Of a stretch of DNA of 64,000 nucleotides, positions 11,661-21,323 are shown piece after piece. Each line of letters opens with the position of its first letter. Within the stretch, counting starts at the first letter, position 1. This DNA comes from Paulinella micropora (Eukaryota; Cercozoa; Imbricatea; Euglyphida). The stretch spans positions 602,142-666,141 of the forward strand of contig BJOX01000067.1 of NCBI GenBank assembly GCA_009731375.1, given 5' to 3'. A model generated the notes under the pieces. That model made no database searches. It worked only from the letters and a program-made list of their open reading frames with translations, and was not told the DNA's origin. The position numbers and the translations under genes were made by a program.

Positions 11661-12032
11661 ATGGAGGGACATATGTGGGTACCTACTATGCTAGATATGG
11701 AGAAGGGGTGTAAAGACACGAAGGAGGCATTGGAGGAAGAGGACGAAGAAGATGGAGCGACAAGTGAGGAAACAGAGGAGAAGGAGGACTCTAGGGACGG
11801 GGACATGTTGTCGTTTTGGGTATCTAAGCGGGACGAGGAATATCTTATAACACGGGAGCGGGTTCAGAACGAGATTCCTTATACAGCAATACATTTTCAC
11901 GAGACAAGGGATCTAAGCCAGGCAGAAGAGACCTATGTTAGGGCGATGGTAAAGTGGGAGGCGTATCGGAGGGACGAAGAACGGGCAATGATGGAAGAGG
12001 AGGATAGGGAGGAGGAGAGGAGAAGGGAATAA
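11661..12032 (+). CDS. Acidic accessory ORF 3 of the gypsy-like element
   Basis: A 123-residue ORF starting at ATG 11661. The N-terminal half is strongly acidic (long Glu/Asp runs). The second half has a helical ITRERVQNEIPY and a charged, Arg/Glu-rich end. Unlike its neighbours it has no CTTCTTTAG motif before the start. It could be the continuation of ORF 2 after a frameshift, since 11602-11661 is also purine-rich. Function unknown. Confidence 0.45.
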   Translation: MEGHMWVPTMLDMEKGCKDTKEALEEEDEEDGATSEETEEKEDSRDGDMLSFWVSKRDEEYLITRERVQNEIPYTAIHFHETRDLSQAEETYVRAMVKWEAYRRDEERAMMEEEDREEERRRE

Positions 12033-12049
12033 CGCAGTGAACGATCAGG

Positions 12050-12190
12050 ATGAGGCATCTGACAGGGAAATAGAGAGGACGGAGGAGGAACCAAGGAATG
12101 AGGAGTAGATCGGGAGACTGTAGACGGGTGAGGCATCTGACAGGAAGGTAGAAAAGACGGAAGAGGAATCGAGGAATGACGAGGGGGTCG
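12050..12190 (+). repeat. Direct repeat pair
   Basis: Two ~58-bp copies beginning GAGGCATCTGACAGG lie at about 12050-12108 and 12128-12185, with scattered substitutions. Both are purine-rich and coding-like, but a TAG at about 12106 interrupts the frame of the first. Confidence 0.6.
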
Positions 12191-12518
12191 AGAAGCTGGA
12201 GACGGGAGCGGAAGTAGTGGAGTGGATGCAAGGCCTCTCTAAGGAGATGTGGGACGAGTGTATGCGTGAAGAGATATAGAGAAGCGGAGGGGAAGGGAAA
12301 AGGGACAGAGCGTGAATGCAGATAAGGTTGACCTTACAGAAAACAAAACAAAAAGGAAAACAAACGGGGGTATAACGGTGGAACAATACAGGAACGGGAA
12401 ACACGGACTTGGGGGTCAGGGGAGGATGTAAAGTGAGCAGATATAATACTTCCACGGGAACATGTATATATGGGGATCACGGTTTCAATTATAATATGCT
12501 TTATTCTTTAGATTCGAG

Positions 12519-13666
12519 ATGGAGGCACAACCTGTGGTACCGGAGTTCAGAGACGACGAGGACGTGGGGTGGACAGGAGCGACCATTCGCATGATACCGT
12601 TTACACCGGCGAGCCGACGGGAGGACCCAAGGCGGTACACGGAGGCTAAGGCGGAGGCACTGCCGGCGGCATCGGATCCGACGTGGGCGAGGAATCCACC
12701 GACTATGTCACAGGTCTTCAACGATTTGATGCAACGTACTCCGGAGAGGAGATATACAGGCAGTTGTCGACGAAAAACTACAAGTTGTGGACAAAAAGGG
12801 AGGATGAACGGGGCATGTACAGCGAGGTGGAACAGTGGCCGACGTGGACGTGGCACAAGGGAAAACCTTCATACGGACCGGGGATGATGATGGTGGACCT
12901 GATCCATTTGGCGGAAGCGCTGTACGTAGGGGTTGGGTTTTATCGGGACAAAGTGAGTAGAACGAAGCTACCCAATTTCGTGATGAATCGGATGTTGGAG
13001 GAGGGGATGTATATATCAAACGGGGACATCAAGTCGTTGTGTATGGCAGCGGGAGTGCAGAGACGGGAGTTACAACAAGCGGCTGCAAAGATGGCGGATG
13101 CGATAACGAGATGGGACGCGGCGTTCTCCAGGAACCCGGCGGAGGAACTGGCGGATTTGATACAAAATTACCATACTGGTTGGGCACGGAGCATTACAGG
13201 GTTGGCAGGAAAGGCGTATGACGCCATGCGAGAATATATGGCGGGGCCGACTGACGCGGGGGCAAAGATGGAGAAGAGGGATTCATCACTGTACAAGTTG
13301 TTGGAAGAGGCAGCGGCGTTGAACGATGCGGCGACGGATGCGGAAAAGGAGGCAAAACGGAAGGAACTGCGGCAATGGGTCTTTGGTTTGTCCATCCTGA
13401 ACGGATGTGTGCGGGGTTGGTATACGTGGATCAGAATTTGGATGGCGGCGACGGAAGCGGAAGCTCCAGTAGCGTCCCCGGACAAGCGGAAGAAAAAGAA
13501 AAAGAAGGGGAGGCAGTCGGAGCGAGCGGCGAGCTCGGATTCAGAGGAATCGGAATACAGATCGAGGTCAAGGGAAGGGGAAAAGGGGAAAAGGGCGACG
13601 TGGCACAAGCAAGTCAAAGATCGACGGGAAAGAACAACGCGAGAGGATCCATGGACAGCTCCGTAA
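12519..13666 (+). CDS. Gag-like protein of the gypsy-like element (frameshifted)
   Basis: The ATG at 12519 follows ATTCTTTAG. The first ~75 codons (MEAQPVVPEFRDDEDVGW) shift frame near 12735, after which GEEIYRQLSTKNYKLW continues to 13666. The middle is helix-rich with few motifs, as in capsid domains. The C-terminal part has a Lys run (~13490) and Ser/Arg-rich stretches typical of a nucleic-acid-binding tail. Its place upstream of the next Gly/Arg-rich ORF and of pol supports gag. No CCHC knuckle is seen. The frameshift may be a mutation or sequencing error. Confidence 0.55.
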
Positions 13667-13673
13667 GACGCAG

Positions 13674-14591
13674 TTGCTGCAGGAACACGGGGATAGGCCA
13701 ATTGTTGCGAGCAAACAACACGAGTATGAGTACATGAACAAGGTACTTAAGCTGAAAGAGGCGGTACGACACGGCATGTGGCAACTGGGAGGGTTGGAGG
13801 ACAAGTTCCCACCGGAAGAACTCCCGGCACTGAAGGAGTTCAACGAGGTCAACATCAAGGCGAAGGGATGGACACGAAAGGATAAGGGTTACTACCACCG
13901 GGCAGCCAACATGCGACCCAAAAACACGGATGGGGAGCGACGGGAGGAAATGCGAGACGGGTATCGGAGGAACGACAACAACAGCGGGAGAGGACCGCGG
14001 GGTGGATTTCGCGAGGAGCATCGAGGAGGAGGATTTCGAGGAAGTCGGGGTAATTATGCGGCGGCGCCTAGATCGGGGATGGACAAACAGGTACAACCCT
14101 TGATATATGGGAAGCGGGGTGTTGGGAAAGACACAGCGGGTACAAGCGGAACACCACACTCTCATTTGCAATATGTGCATCCGGATCGACAGGGGTTGAT
14201 TGCAGGGGCTGGAGCGGGAACACAGGAGCGACAGGGACAGCCGGAGGGCACGGGATTCATCGCGGGTACGGAACAAACAATAGAGGAGATGGAACGGGAA
14301 CATGACCGCACTCATTGTATATATGAACAGGAGCGGCCTCCGCGGCAAGAGGAAGCGCGTCCGCGCAGGTCTAACAGCGACGATGACGTAAAGATCGTGG
14401 GGGTTTCCACGGCAGGTGAGCCAGGAAAGAGTGAGGGGGGGATCATGAACGGGAATGGGGGTTTGACGTATGACAGAGGAACGGAGGGCGAGGCGACAAC
14501 GGCGACGGAGCGACGGTCGGGATACGGGAGCCCGGAAAGGGACGAGATGGGGAGGAGCTTGAAGACACGGGAATACGTAGATCTGACATAG
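13674..14591 (+). CDS. Gag C-terminal / nucleocapsid-like Gly-Arg-rich ORF
   Basis: This continues the gag reading in another frame after the stop at 13666. It begins with a helical region (KLKEAVRHGMWQLGGLEDKF) and then has a Gly/Arg-rich segment with GGFRGSRGNYAAA (~14030-14070), an RGG-type RNA-binding feature often replacing zinc knuckles in gag. The rest is disordered, acidic and Ser-rich, ending at 14591. Coding-like sequence goes on in a different frame to about 14798 (VPEVNLFLKLRQEQTGKINL), where the gypsy-type sequence stops. Confidence 0.5.
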   Translation: MLQEHGDRPIVASKQHEYEYMNKVLKLKEAVRHGMWQLGGLEDKFPPEELPALKEFNEVNIKAKGWTRKDKGYYHRAANMRPKNTDGERREEMRDGYRRNDNNSGRGPRGGFREEHRGGGFRGSRGNYAAAPRSGMDKQVQPLIYGKRGVGKDTAGTSGTPHSHLQYVHPDRQGLIAGAGAGTQERQGQPEGTGFIAGTEQTIEEMEREHDRTHCIYEQERPPRQEEARPRRSNSDDDVKIVGVSTAGEPGKSEGGIMNGNGGLTYDRGTEGEATTATERRSGYGSPERDEMGRSLKTREYVDLT

Positions 14592-14932
14592 GCAAAAAGA
14601 GGGGGAAGAGGAGATAGACGAGAGACAGGGAGAACGACATGCAAAACAGCAGAAGGCAGAAGAAGCTACCTTAGTGAAAAAGGAAACAACGGTACCTGAG
14701 GTAAATCTTTTCCTTAAACTCAGACAAGAGCAAACCGGAAAAATAAATCTGTTAATAAAATACACAGTAAGCTATACGAACGGCGACATGAAGTTTTAAT
14801 CAAAGTTTTAAAAATAGAACTGGGACATCAATGACTATCTCAACGACAGGAGAGGCAAGGCAAGTGAAAGCGAGAGCGGCTGAAAGTGCCTGAAATCTGC
14901 TCTTGTCCAGCCCAACCTTGAACTAGGCACTG

Positions 14933-16143
14933 TTACATCTTGAGAGACGATTCCAGTCCAAGAGATCCCAAGGATTTGTAATCATCCTTCTCGGAGTCCT
15001 TCTCGGGCGAAGCGAAAATACCAGAACGTAATTTCATGCGACGATTGGCGTTGACAGGACCATATGACGGGTCTTCCGGAGCACTGGCGCCAGGCAACAT
15101 AAAGTGATGTAGAGTAGTACTGCGTAATTTCTTCTGCCCGATTTTTCTTGGTTTGGTGTTTGGTGCTGCAAAACAGAACCGTGGAGTGAGACTGACTGGG
15201 AACTGAAATCTAAGCACTACCTTCCTGGGCACTGCCATCTGCGGGGACAAGGCTTGTAGAACTGTTGACAGGAGCCAATTCGGTTTGATCCTGACTACCC
15301 AAGGACGAAACCAATTGTTGTGCCTGCTGGGACTGTGCAACCTCGGAAGCGACGGAAGCGACGGAAAGCGATGAGGACGACGTCGCAGACGTTGCAGCGG
15401 AGTCGGAGTCGCCAACACCAGCATTGGCAGCTGGGGATAGAACCAAAGGCGTATCAGATGCAACTTTAGTTTCATCCGGCTTGGGTCACCCGGGAGGTGG
15501 ATCCTGGTTTTCCGAGTCGAGTTGTAAGCCCTCTTTGGCCAAGCCGGAAGCGACCTGAGTTTCCTGTACCTTCTGAGCTTGAGTCTGTTTGGGATCGTCA
15601 GCAGCAGATGCAGAAACATTCTTGGGGGTAGCAAGTTCCCTCAACTTTTCTAGCCCTTGGTGGTCAAGGCGAAGCGCAGCCCCCAGAACAGGATATTCAG
15701 AAACCTGACCTCGCGCTCTAAAGTCATAAACAAAAAGTAACTGTGCCACCGAAACAAGCAAAAAAACATTACGAAGGGACGTCCACGCCTGCTTGTCTGA
15801 GCGCTTCTCGTTCCACACGCATACGCTCCGCAGTGAGAACAACTTCTGGAGCTCCTCCTCATGCTTGTCGAGCAACGTCTTGATAACATCGTCCTGAGGC
15901 ATCGTGGTTCGACGCTGAGATGAACTCTGCAATTTGACAAACAACCAAACAAAATAAATTGGTCAGCGTGGAATCAAAAACAAGAAAACAATACAGGTCA
16001 TGAACCTGGTCCTCCTCCTTGTCTGACTCATCCTCGTCCCCTGAACCCTGTGCGCCCTTTGACTCTTTCTCCAACTTTGAAAAAGGAATGATGATATCCG
16101 TGGTCGACTCAATCGAACCGTACTGGAAAGGAATCAGGTGCAC
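14933..16143 (-). pseudogene. Unknown multi-exon gene with an in-frame stop
   Basis: Four pieces splice in frame on the minus strand. Exon 1 is 16143-16006, starting MHLIPFQYGS. Introns are 16005-15927 (TTGCAG acceptor), a probable 57-nt intron at 15772-15716, and 15220-15166 (TTTTGCAG acceptor). The last exon ends with TAA at 14935-14933. Phases agree at each junction. The product is acidic at the N-terminus, has KTLLDKHEEELQKLF (helical), then a Ser/Ala/Gln-rich disordered part and a basic C-terminus with PRKIGQKKLRS. A TGA at 15488-15486 interrupts the frame, hence pseudogene or sequence error. No family recognised. Confidence 0.5.
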
Positions 16144-16327
16144 GTGCAGATTGCTGTCGTTTTGGACGCAGCCAATCGCGCCGGTTACTCTTGCACTTTT
16201 CCTATTACTGTCGTCGGCACCCGTTGGAGCCTTCTTTCCAGTACTCAGATCATTCTCGGGTCAACACAGATTGTGTTCTACTTATCCGTCGGATTTTTGG
16301 AACCATGTTGTGTTGTGATAGTGCATC

Positions 16328-16924
16328 GTGGTCGTCGCCTGCTACTACAACAGCTGCTACACCAGGTTCGCGACCTGGGACCAGGCCCTGGATCTTCCGT
16401 TTGCGCCCACTGGTCCTGAGCTCTATCAACAGGCTCAAGACGCTTTGGACGAACACCTTGAATACGTCATGCCTTTTGAGGTAGAAGGAAGTGGCGATTG
16501 TTTTCTTGTTCAGCACGAGGGTCACAAGTTTACGCTTAAGGGAGAGTCGAACCCTGTGAACAAGTCGTCGGAGCCTGTCAAGCTTGACAAAGGTTTTTTC
16601 ACATTTCAGATTCTTAACGGGTTCTCATCACTTCTGTTTTTTTTGCCTTGTTTTTCAGCGTTGGCTTACATGTTCGGCGGTGACAATAGCAAATACCTCG
16701 TTGTCGACTTATGCTGCGGCATTGGGTCGTTTAAACTAGCTGGCCATGGTTTAACACTTGGGTATCACACTTTGGCCCTCGACAAAGACGTGGGTCAGAT
16801 GCTTGGTTTCCAAAGTCGTGTACGTAAGTTCGGGGAGGATCATCTGCGTATCATTAGAAAAGCTGAGAAGCCACCTAGGCCGAAAGACGGTGGGATGAAA
16901 GGTCGACGTGGACGCCGACGATAA
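16328..16924 (+). CDS. Methyltransferase-like ORF with one short intron
   Basis: After a hairpin element the frame is open to 16924. GT at 16593 and TTTTTCAG ending at 16658 define a probable 66-nt intron; being a multiple of three without a stop it leaves the frame open. The joined product contains YLVVDLCCGIGSF, then AGHGLTLGYHTLALDKD. D-L-x-C-G-x-G with a downstream acidic residue is the AdoMet-binding signature (motif I) of methyltransferases, closest in look to C5-cytosine enzymes (DLFCGIGG). The catalytic PC motif is not seen, so the gene may continue from a donor at 16820 or 16824 (GTACGTAAGT). Substrate unknown. Confidence 0.45.
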   Translation: MVVACYYNSCYTRFATWDQALDLPFAPTGPELYQQAQDALDEHLEYVMPFEVEGSGDCFLVQHEGHKFTLKGESNPVNKSSEPVKLDKGFFTFQILNGFSSLLFFLPCFSALAYMFGGDNSKYLVVDLCCGIGSFKLAGHGLTLGYHTLALDKDVGQMLGFQSRVRKFGEDHLRIIRKAEKPPRPKDGGMKGRRGRRR

Positions 16925-17396
16925 ACTCGGTGGGTTCCGCTCTTGTTGAACCTGGCAACGATTCTTCCGGCATGCAAATCTCTACAAAAAAAAAAAACAA
17001 GAAAAACGTAAAAGTGACCTATAAACCCTTGGAAACAGTAAACACGTGTCATGTTCCACTTATCTGACGGATTTTTGGAACCAAGGTGTGTTAAGCAAGA
17101 AACGCAATCATTACATACAGCTTTTTGAAGAGCGCGAGCATAATCCGTGTTAGTCCAGGGCCTTGCATCCCAGTCACCTTGACCCCAGCCCCAGCGCGCG
17201 TTCAAGTTGACATACTTGAACCTAAACTGGACCGAACGAGTTTTTGCGTTGAATTTGACATACTTATAACTAACCACTCTTCTGAGGCTGGCAAACTCCG
17301 CCAAGGGTTGAAAAGGAGTAAACAGCGTATTGTTGAGTGCGTCGGTAGGATTGAGGAGATCGGCACTGGGAGCATGAATGCTCATAGCCAAAAGAC
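16840..17396 (-). CDS. Possible two-exon gene on the minus strand
   Basis: Exon 17396-17119 is bounded by TTGCCGCAG before it and a GTATGT donor after it. The 137-nt intron (17118-16982) contains a hairpin element and ends in T11-GTAG. The next exon holds HRVYRRRPRRPFIPP and stops near 16840. The splice signals are good, but the second exon overlaps the plus-strand methyltransferase ORF, so only one of the two readings is likely. The plus strand at 17125-17427 is also open. No family recognised. Confidence 0.3.
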
Positions 17397-17585
17397 TGCG
17401 GCAAGAGTAACCAGACCACCAATTTAATTTGTGAATTTTGTCAACACGGCTTGGTTCCAAAAATCCGTCAGATAAGTGGAACCGGTCCTGTGTTCGCTTT
17501 TCTACTTGCTTTCTCTTGTTTGATGGCGTTGCAGCATAGGTTGAAGAAGGAAATATTCTGTTTTTGGTTGCTGGATTGCTTCTAG

Positions 17586-18585
17586 GTCCTGAAGTTGCGT
17601 TCTGAGCTGTTGGATTTGGTTCACAAAGACGAAGCTCCTGATGACAGAGACGTGTACTTGAGGTCTTTGGTGGGAAACAATACCATCTATGGCAGAGCCA
17701 ACATGTTGAACGAAGAAAAGCGCTGGAACATCCTTCTCATCGCCAGAGTAGTCACTCGCGCTTGGCCTGGTGAAGAAGCCTTCAAGGGCTGCTGCCAAGG
17801 ACAGCCAAGCGGACCCGGAGCTGTACACGTTGGTGAACAACCTTCGCAATTCCTACGCTCTTCTCCGTACTGCTACGCTTCCATCTAACTTATGGGACAT
17901 GCTGGAGAAAGTCAACAAGTCAGTTGAAGACGAGTGGATCAAGAACACTGCACAGTACAAAGCGTTTAAGTCAAAGAAAAATCCTGGCCTTGGGGAGGAG
18001 GAGCTCGTGAGGGAAACCATCGAATTCTCGGAGTAAGCCAATCCTCTCAACAGAACTATACTTGCCGCTATGCAAGAAGGAGTTTCATATGAACTTCTTG
18101 ATGAGTGCCTCAGCAACGTGCTTCGTGGACACTTGAAGCTCAACAAAGTCGTCAACTGGCTGAAAGCAGAGAAGAACGTGGTCACTGTCAAAGTTGTCAT
18201 TGCGAAGCACTTTAAAGAGTTTGACGACTTTTCAACTGCTCGTTTGCAACAAATCCTGGGTCCCCAGTTTACATCACAATTCGTCATTGACCTCGCCAAA
18301 AGCACAAATGACCTCATCAAGAAAGCTCAAGCCGATGCCAAAAAAACCATGAAGAAGAAAATGAGGACTGCCAAAACGCCGGAAGAAAAGCAAAAGATCG
18401 AAGAGGACGAGGTGCATGAGTCCGAGCTGTACAAGCAAATGTGGATGTGTAGTCCTCAAGAGTACCTCCGAAGTCTTGAAACCATGCACCAGGCTCGAGA
18501 AAGGCTGAAGGAGAGGCATGCTCGCGAAACTGAAGAACAGCTGCGTCGCAATGATGTCGTCAGAGTCATCAGGTTCTTCTTCTGA
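17586..18585 (+). pseudogene. Unknown helical-protein gene, frameshifted
   Basis: An acceptor TTGCTTCTAG at 17576-17585 opens a frame with KDEAPDDRDVYLRSLVGNN. A frameshift near 17760-17790 moves to AKDSQADPELYTLVNNLRN, a TAA at 18034-18036 interrupts it, and the same frame continues to 18585. The product is helical, Lys/Glu-rich (KKAQADAKKTMKKKM; EEKQKIEEDE) and cytosolic-looking. It sits between two hairpin elements. No domain recognised. The two breaks may be mutations or sequencing errors. Confidence 0.4.
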
Positions 18586-18662
18586 GCCAATCTCATTTTC
18601 CAACTCGGCCGAGGATGATGCTCAAAGTTTTTGGACATGGGACGTGAAGCATGGCATTGAAA

Positions 18663-19246
18663 TCAATTCAAACGGGCCCAACAAATGTCTGAGTTATACT
18701 GGGATTTTTCGGCGATGATGCTGCGGAACTCGTTGAACTGGAGCGTGACAGGCTCGAAGTAGACGAGCCTGCACTTGAGGAACTGCTTGTTGAGGGTTTC
18801 GTTCCCATTTCTTCCGTCACCCACGAGAAAACGCCAGTAGGAATAAGGTATTCCGTTGCCTTCCCTTTTTTGTGATGCCAGAAACAACCGGGAGATTTTT
18901 CATGGCAGGAAACGGATTTGTCAGATTCTTTTCGATGGCCTTTTTGTACAAGAAATTTGTCTTGTCTTTGTTCCTAACCAAACAGACATCTGGTTCCAGT
19001 TATCTGACGGATTTTTGGAACCAAGTTGTGTTGCAGACAAAATGACGAGGGACAAAAAACGAATCGAATTGTGTGATGGTACCATGGCATACGGAAGCCT
19101 TTCCCAGGCGGGGTCTTGAAATCATCATTAACCTTGAAGGAATCGAGCATGTTGTAAAACTGGTCGGCAAGCATGGCAGAGTCAACACCCGCTTCTTGAT
19201 ATTCTTGAAGGTTCAATTGCCACAGAACCGAGAAGCAAGTAAGCAT
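18663..19246 (-). CDS. Possible two-exon gene, minus strand
   Basis: Exon 19246-19093 follows a TTTCGGCAG acceptor and ends at a GTATGC donor. It encodes EYQEAGVDSAMLADQFYNML. The intron down to 18860 contains a hairpin element. The next exon (18859-18663) encodes GIPYSYWRFLVGDGRNG and ends at a stop. The pieces may extend the gene that starts at 19966 if the GTCTGA at its apparent stop is a donor. Acceptor quality at 18860 is weak, and part of the plus strand is also open. Function unknown. Confidence 0.33.
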
Positions 19247-19507
19247 CTGCCGAAAGAAAAAACTTGTGTTTTTTAAATTTATGAAATAATGAAGTAATTG
19301 AGGTCGATAAACACAGCAAGGAAAAGAAATTTTTAACACAACTATGTTCCAAAAATCCTGCAGATAAGTAGAACAGCATTGTGTTGATGAAAATGTAAAC
19401 ACTTCAACAAATTTCAAAGTAAAACGACAAAAGAAAATGTTGTGTTGCTTCCTTCATACATCCTTCCCATCAAAACTTACAAAAACAACCATCACAACAT
19501 GAAGAAA

Positions 19508-19966
19508 TCAGACCAGAATCAGCTCGAGATTAACAGCCTTTACGCACAGAGAATGCCATTTCTGCACGGGAGCGACAAAATCATTCCATGAGAATTTGTA
19601 CCTGTCATGAACCAAGGGGAAAACGAATGAAAAAAAGCATCAAAGCAACAACACTTCTAAACACAAAAACTTCCGACGGCAGCAAAATGCACGAAAAAAA
19701 AAATGCGTTTTCTGCAAAAAAGAAGAAGAAGTAGGTGGGAACCACTCTCCTTCGTGCTTGAGAACGACATGTTGGTCCTCGGGATCTTGCAGCATCTGCT
19801 CATACTGCTTGTTTGTGAAGGAAATTTTTTTCTTCCCAGGTTTCTGCCCTTTGGGCAGGAGGAAAATCATCATTTCCGGCACAGTCTCTGGTTTACGTGG
19901 GGGATAGAAACCGATCGTCACAGTGCAAATGGTCGCTTGGCTGTAGTCTTGAGACGGATCATCCTA
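19508..19966 (-). CDS. Unknown small two-exon gene, minus strand
   Basis: Exon 19966-19743 encodes TVTIGFYPPRKPETVPEMM and KISFTNKQYEQMLQDPEDQ. A donor at 19742 (GTTCCC) and the acceptor CATGACAG before 19601 splice in phase: TG plus G restores Trp, giving HEGEWYKFSWNDFVAP. The frame ends at 19508. The upstream edge coincides with a hairpin element at 19966-20017, so an earlier exon is probable. Phase agreement and pyrimidine-rich intron support coding. No family recognised. Confidence 0.42.
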
Positions 19967-20017
19967 ACACAACATCGGTTCTACTTATCTGTAGGATTCC
20001 TGGAACGAAGTTGTGTT

Positions 20018-20541
20018 ACCTCTACCTGGAGTGTCCCTGTCCCGGTAAGCCCTTTGCTGCGTGCAGCACGTGATGTCCCGACACCTATACCCCTCGGGTG
20101 GGCTTTCTCCCCCTTCCCAGAGCACCTCCTCTCGTCTTGCGTGTAGCCATGTTATGTCACCACCCGTAACCTAAACTTTCTGGTCTGAGGTTTTGCACCA
20201 CAGGCCTTCAGCACTTTGGTGCTTGGTAAAAACTTGATTTATGAAGTGGGACAGCCTGTCAAACTGGTTTGGGTGCGTGCCATAGCTGACTAAAGCGTTG
20301 GCTTTTTCATTTAAGTCTTTGCCGAATTGCTTGTCTGACCAAATGTTTTGCCAATTTCGCTTGCATGTTCACTTGTCTTACCAATTTGCATTGTGAGGAA
20401 TCAAGCGGTAATTCTGACAGGACCCAATGGCACATTGTCGAGCTAAGTTCAGAATTCAATTTTTTTTTAATTCAAATTTTTGGGCGCGAGTTTGGGCACT
20501 TTGAAACTGGTTCATTTTGGGTTTGGTTGCAAACCCACTAG
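20018..20541. other. Segment between hairpins without a supported gene
   Basis: No ORF or splice pattern I can support. The sequence is mixed, with several T-rich tracts. Confidence 0.4.
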
Positions 20542-20629
20542 ACACAGACCTTGGTTCCAGGAATCCTGAGGATTCGTAGAACCAAAGTTGTGTTTGATAT
20601 TTACGCTGAGAACTCCACCTCGGTAGCCT

Positions 20630-21110
20630 TTTCACATGCAGAACACAACCATCGCTCAACCTCTGCTGCCGGGTGTCTTGGCTAGTTCCACCACTGCTGT
20701 TGTCAACTCCTTGCACGACAGGAAGTCGCAGACACATGTTTCTAGCTCTAGGCGACATTATCGAAGTCATCGAGATCGAGGTCAAGATGCAGAAGTCAAG
20801 AGAACCTCTGCTTCAGCTGCTCGTCGAAAACACCAACATGAAAACTCAGTGTGAACGACATCGGCAAACACATGCATACACATTCATGCAGTCACGTGGA
20901 CGACGTAAAGGTTGACAGCCTTGAAGATTATCAGCACATGTTGCAAGCTTTGTACGGTGAAGAACTTGCCCAGCAGGACCAAGGCAACGTTTCTGCAAGT
21001 GACTCTGGTGCTGAGCAAAGCGACCAGGAGTCCAGTCGACGACGTCACAAGAGGTCACACATGACGTTTGCAGACTGTCAGCCTTTTTTTTCGCCTGTGC
21101 ACAGAAAAGG
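20630..21110 (+). CDS. Possible 5' exons of the DUF7869-type gene
   Basis: Two overlapping open pieces: one with DIIEVIEIEVKMQKSREPLL (20673-20915), another with DSLEDYQHMLQALYGEELAQ and a Ser/Glu/Arg-rich end (20851-21110). They lie on the same strand just upstream of the cysteine-rich exon at 21324 and are separated from it by a hairpin-bearing intron. Frame changes between them, so either a small intron or a frameshift intervenes. The start codon is not determined. Confidence 0.35.
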
Positions 21111-21323
21111 AAAACATTTTGCTTATGGAAAACCTACAAAAGCACCAACACGTGTTTGGTTCTGGTTATCCGCAGGATTTTTGGAATTTTGTTGTGTTAA
21201 GAACCCATCTTATATTAATATTTTCAAGCCCTTTTTGTATAGAGAATCTCCAACATCATTCTGTTCAGTTTGGAGTAAGAAAGTTTCATACAGTTGTTTT
21301 TTTATTTTCTCTGCAACCCTTAG

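Noticed and set aside
13614-14765. 383-codon minus-strand ORF over gag
   Set aside because: Antisense shadow of the Gly/Arg-rich gag region; the plus strand fits an element on the same strand as RT and integrase.
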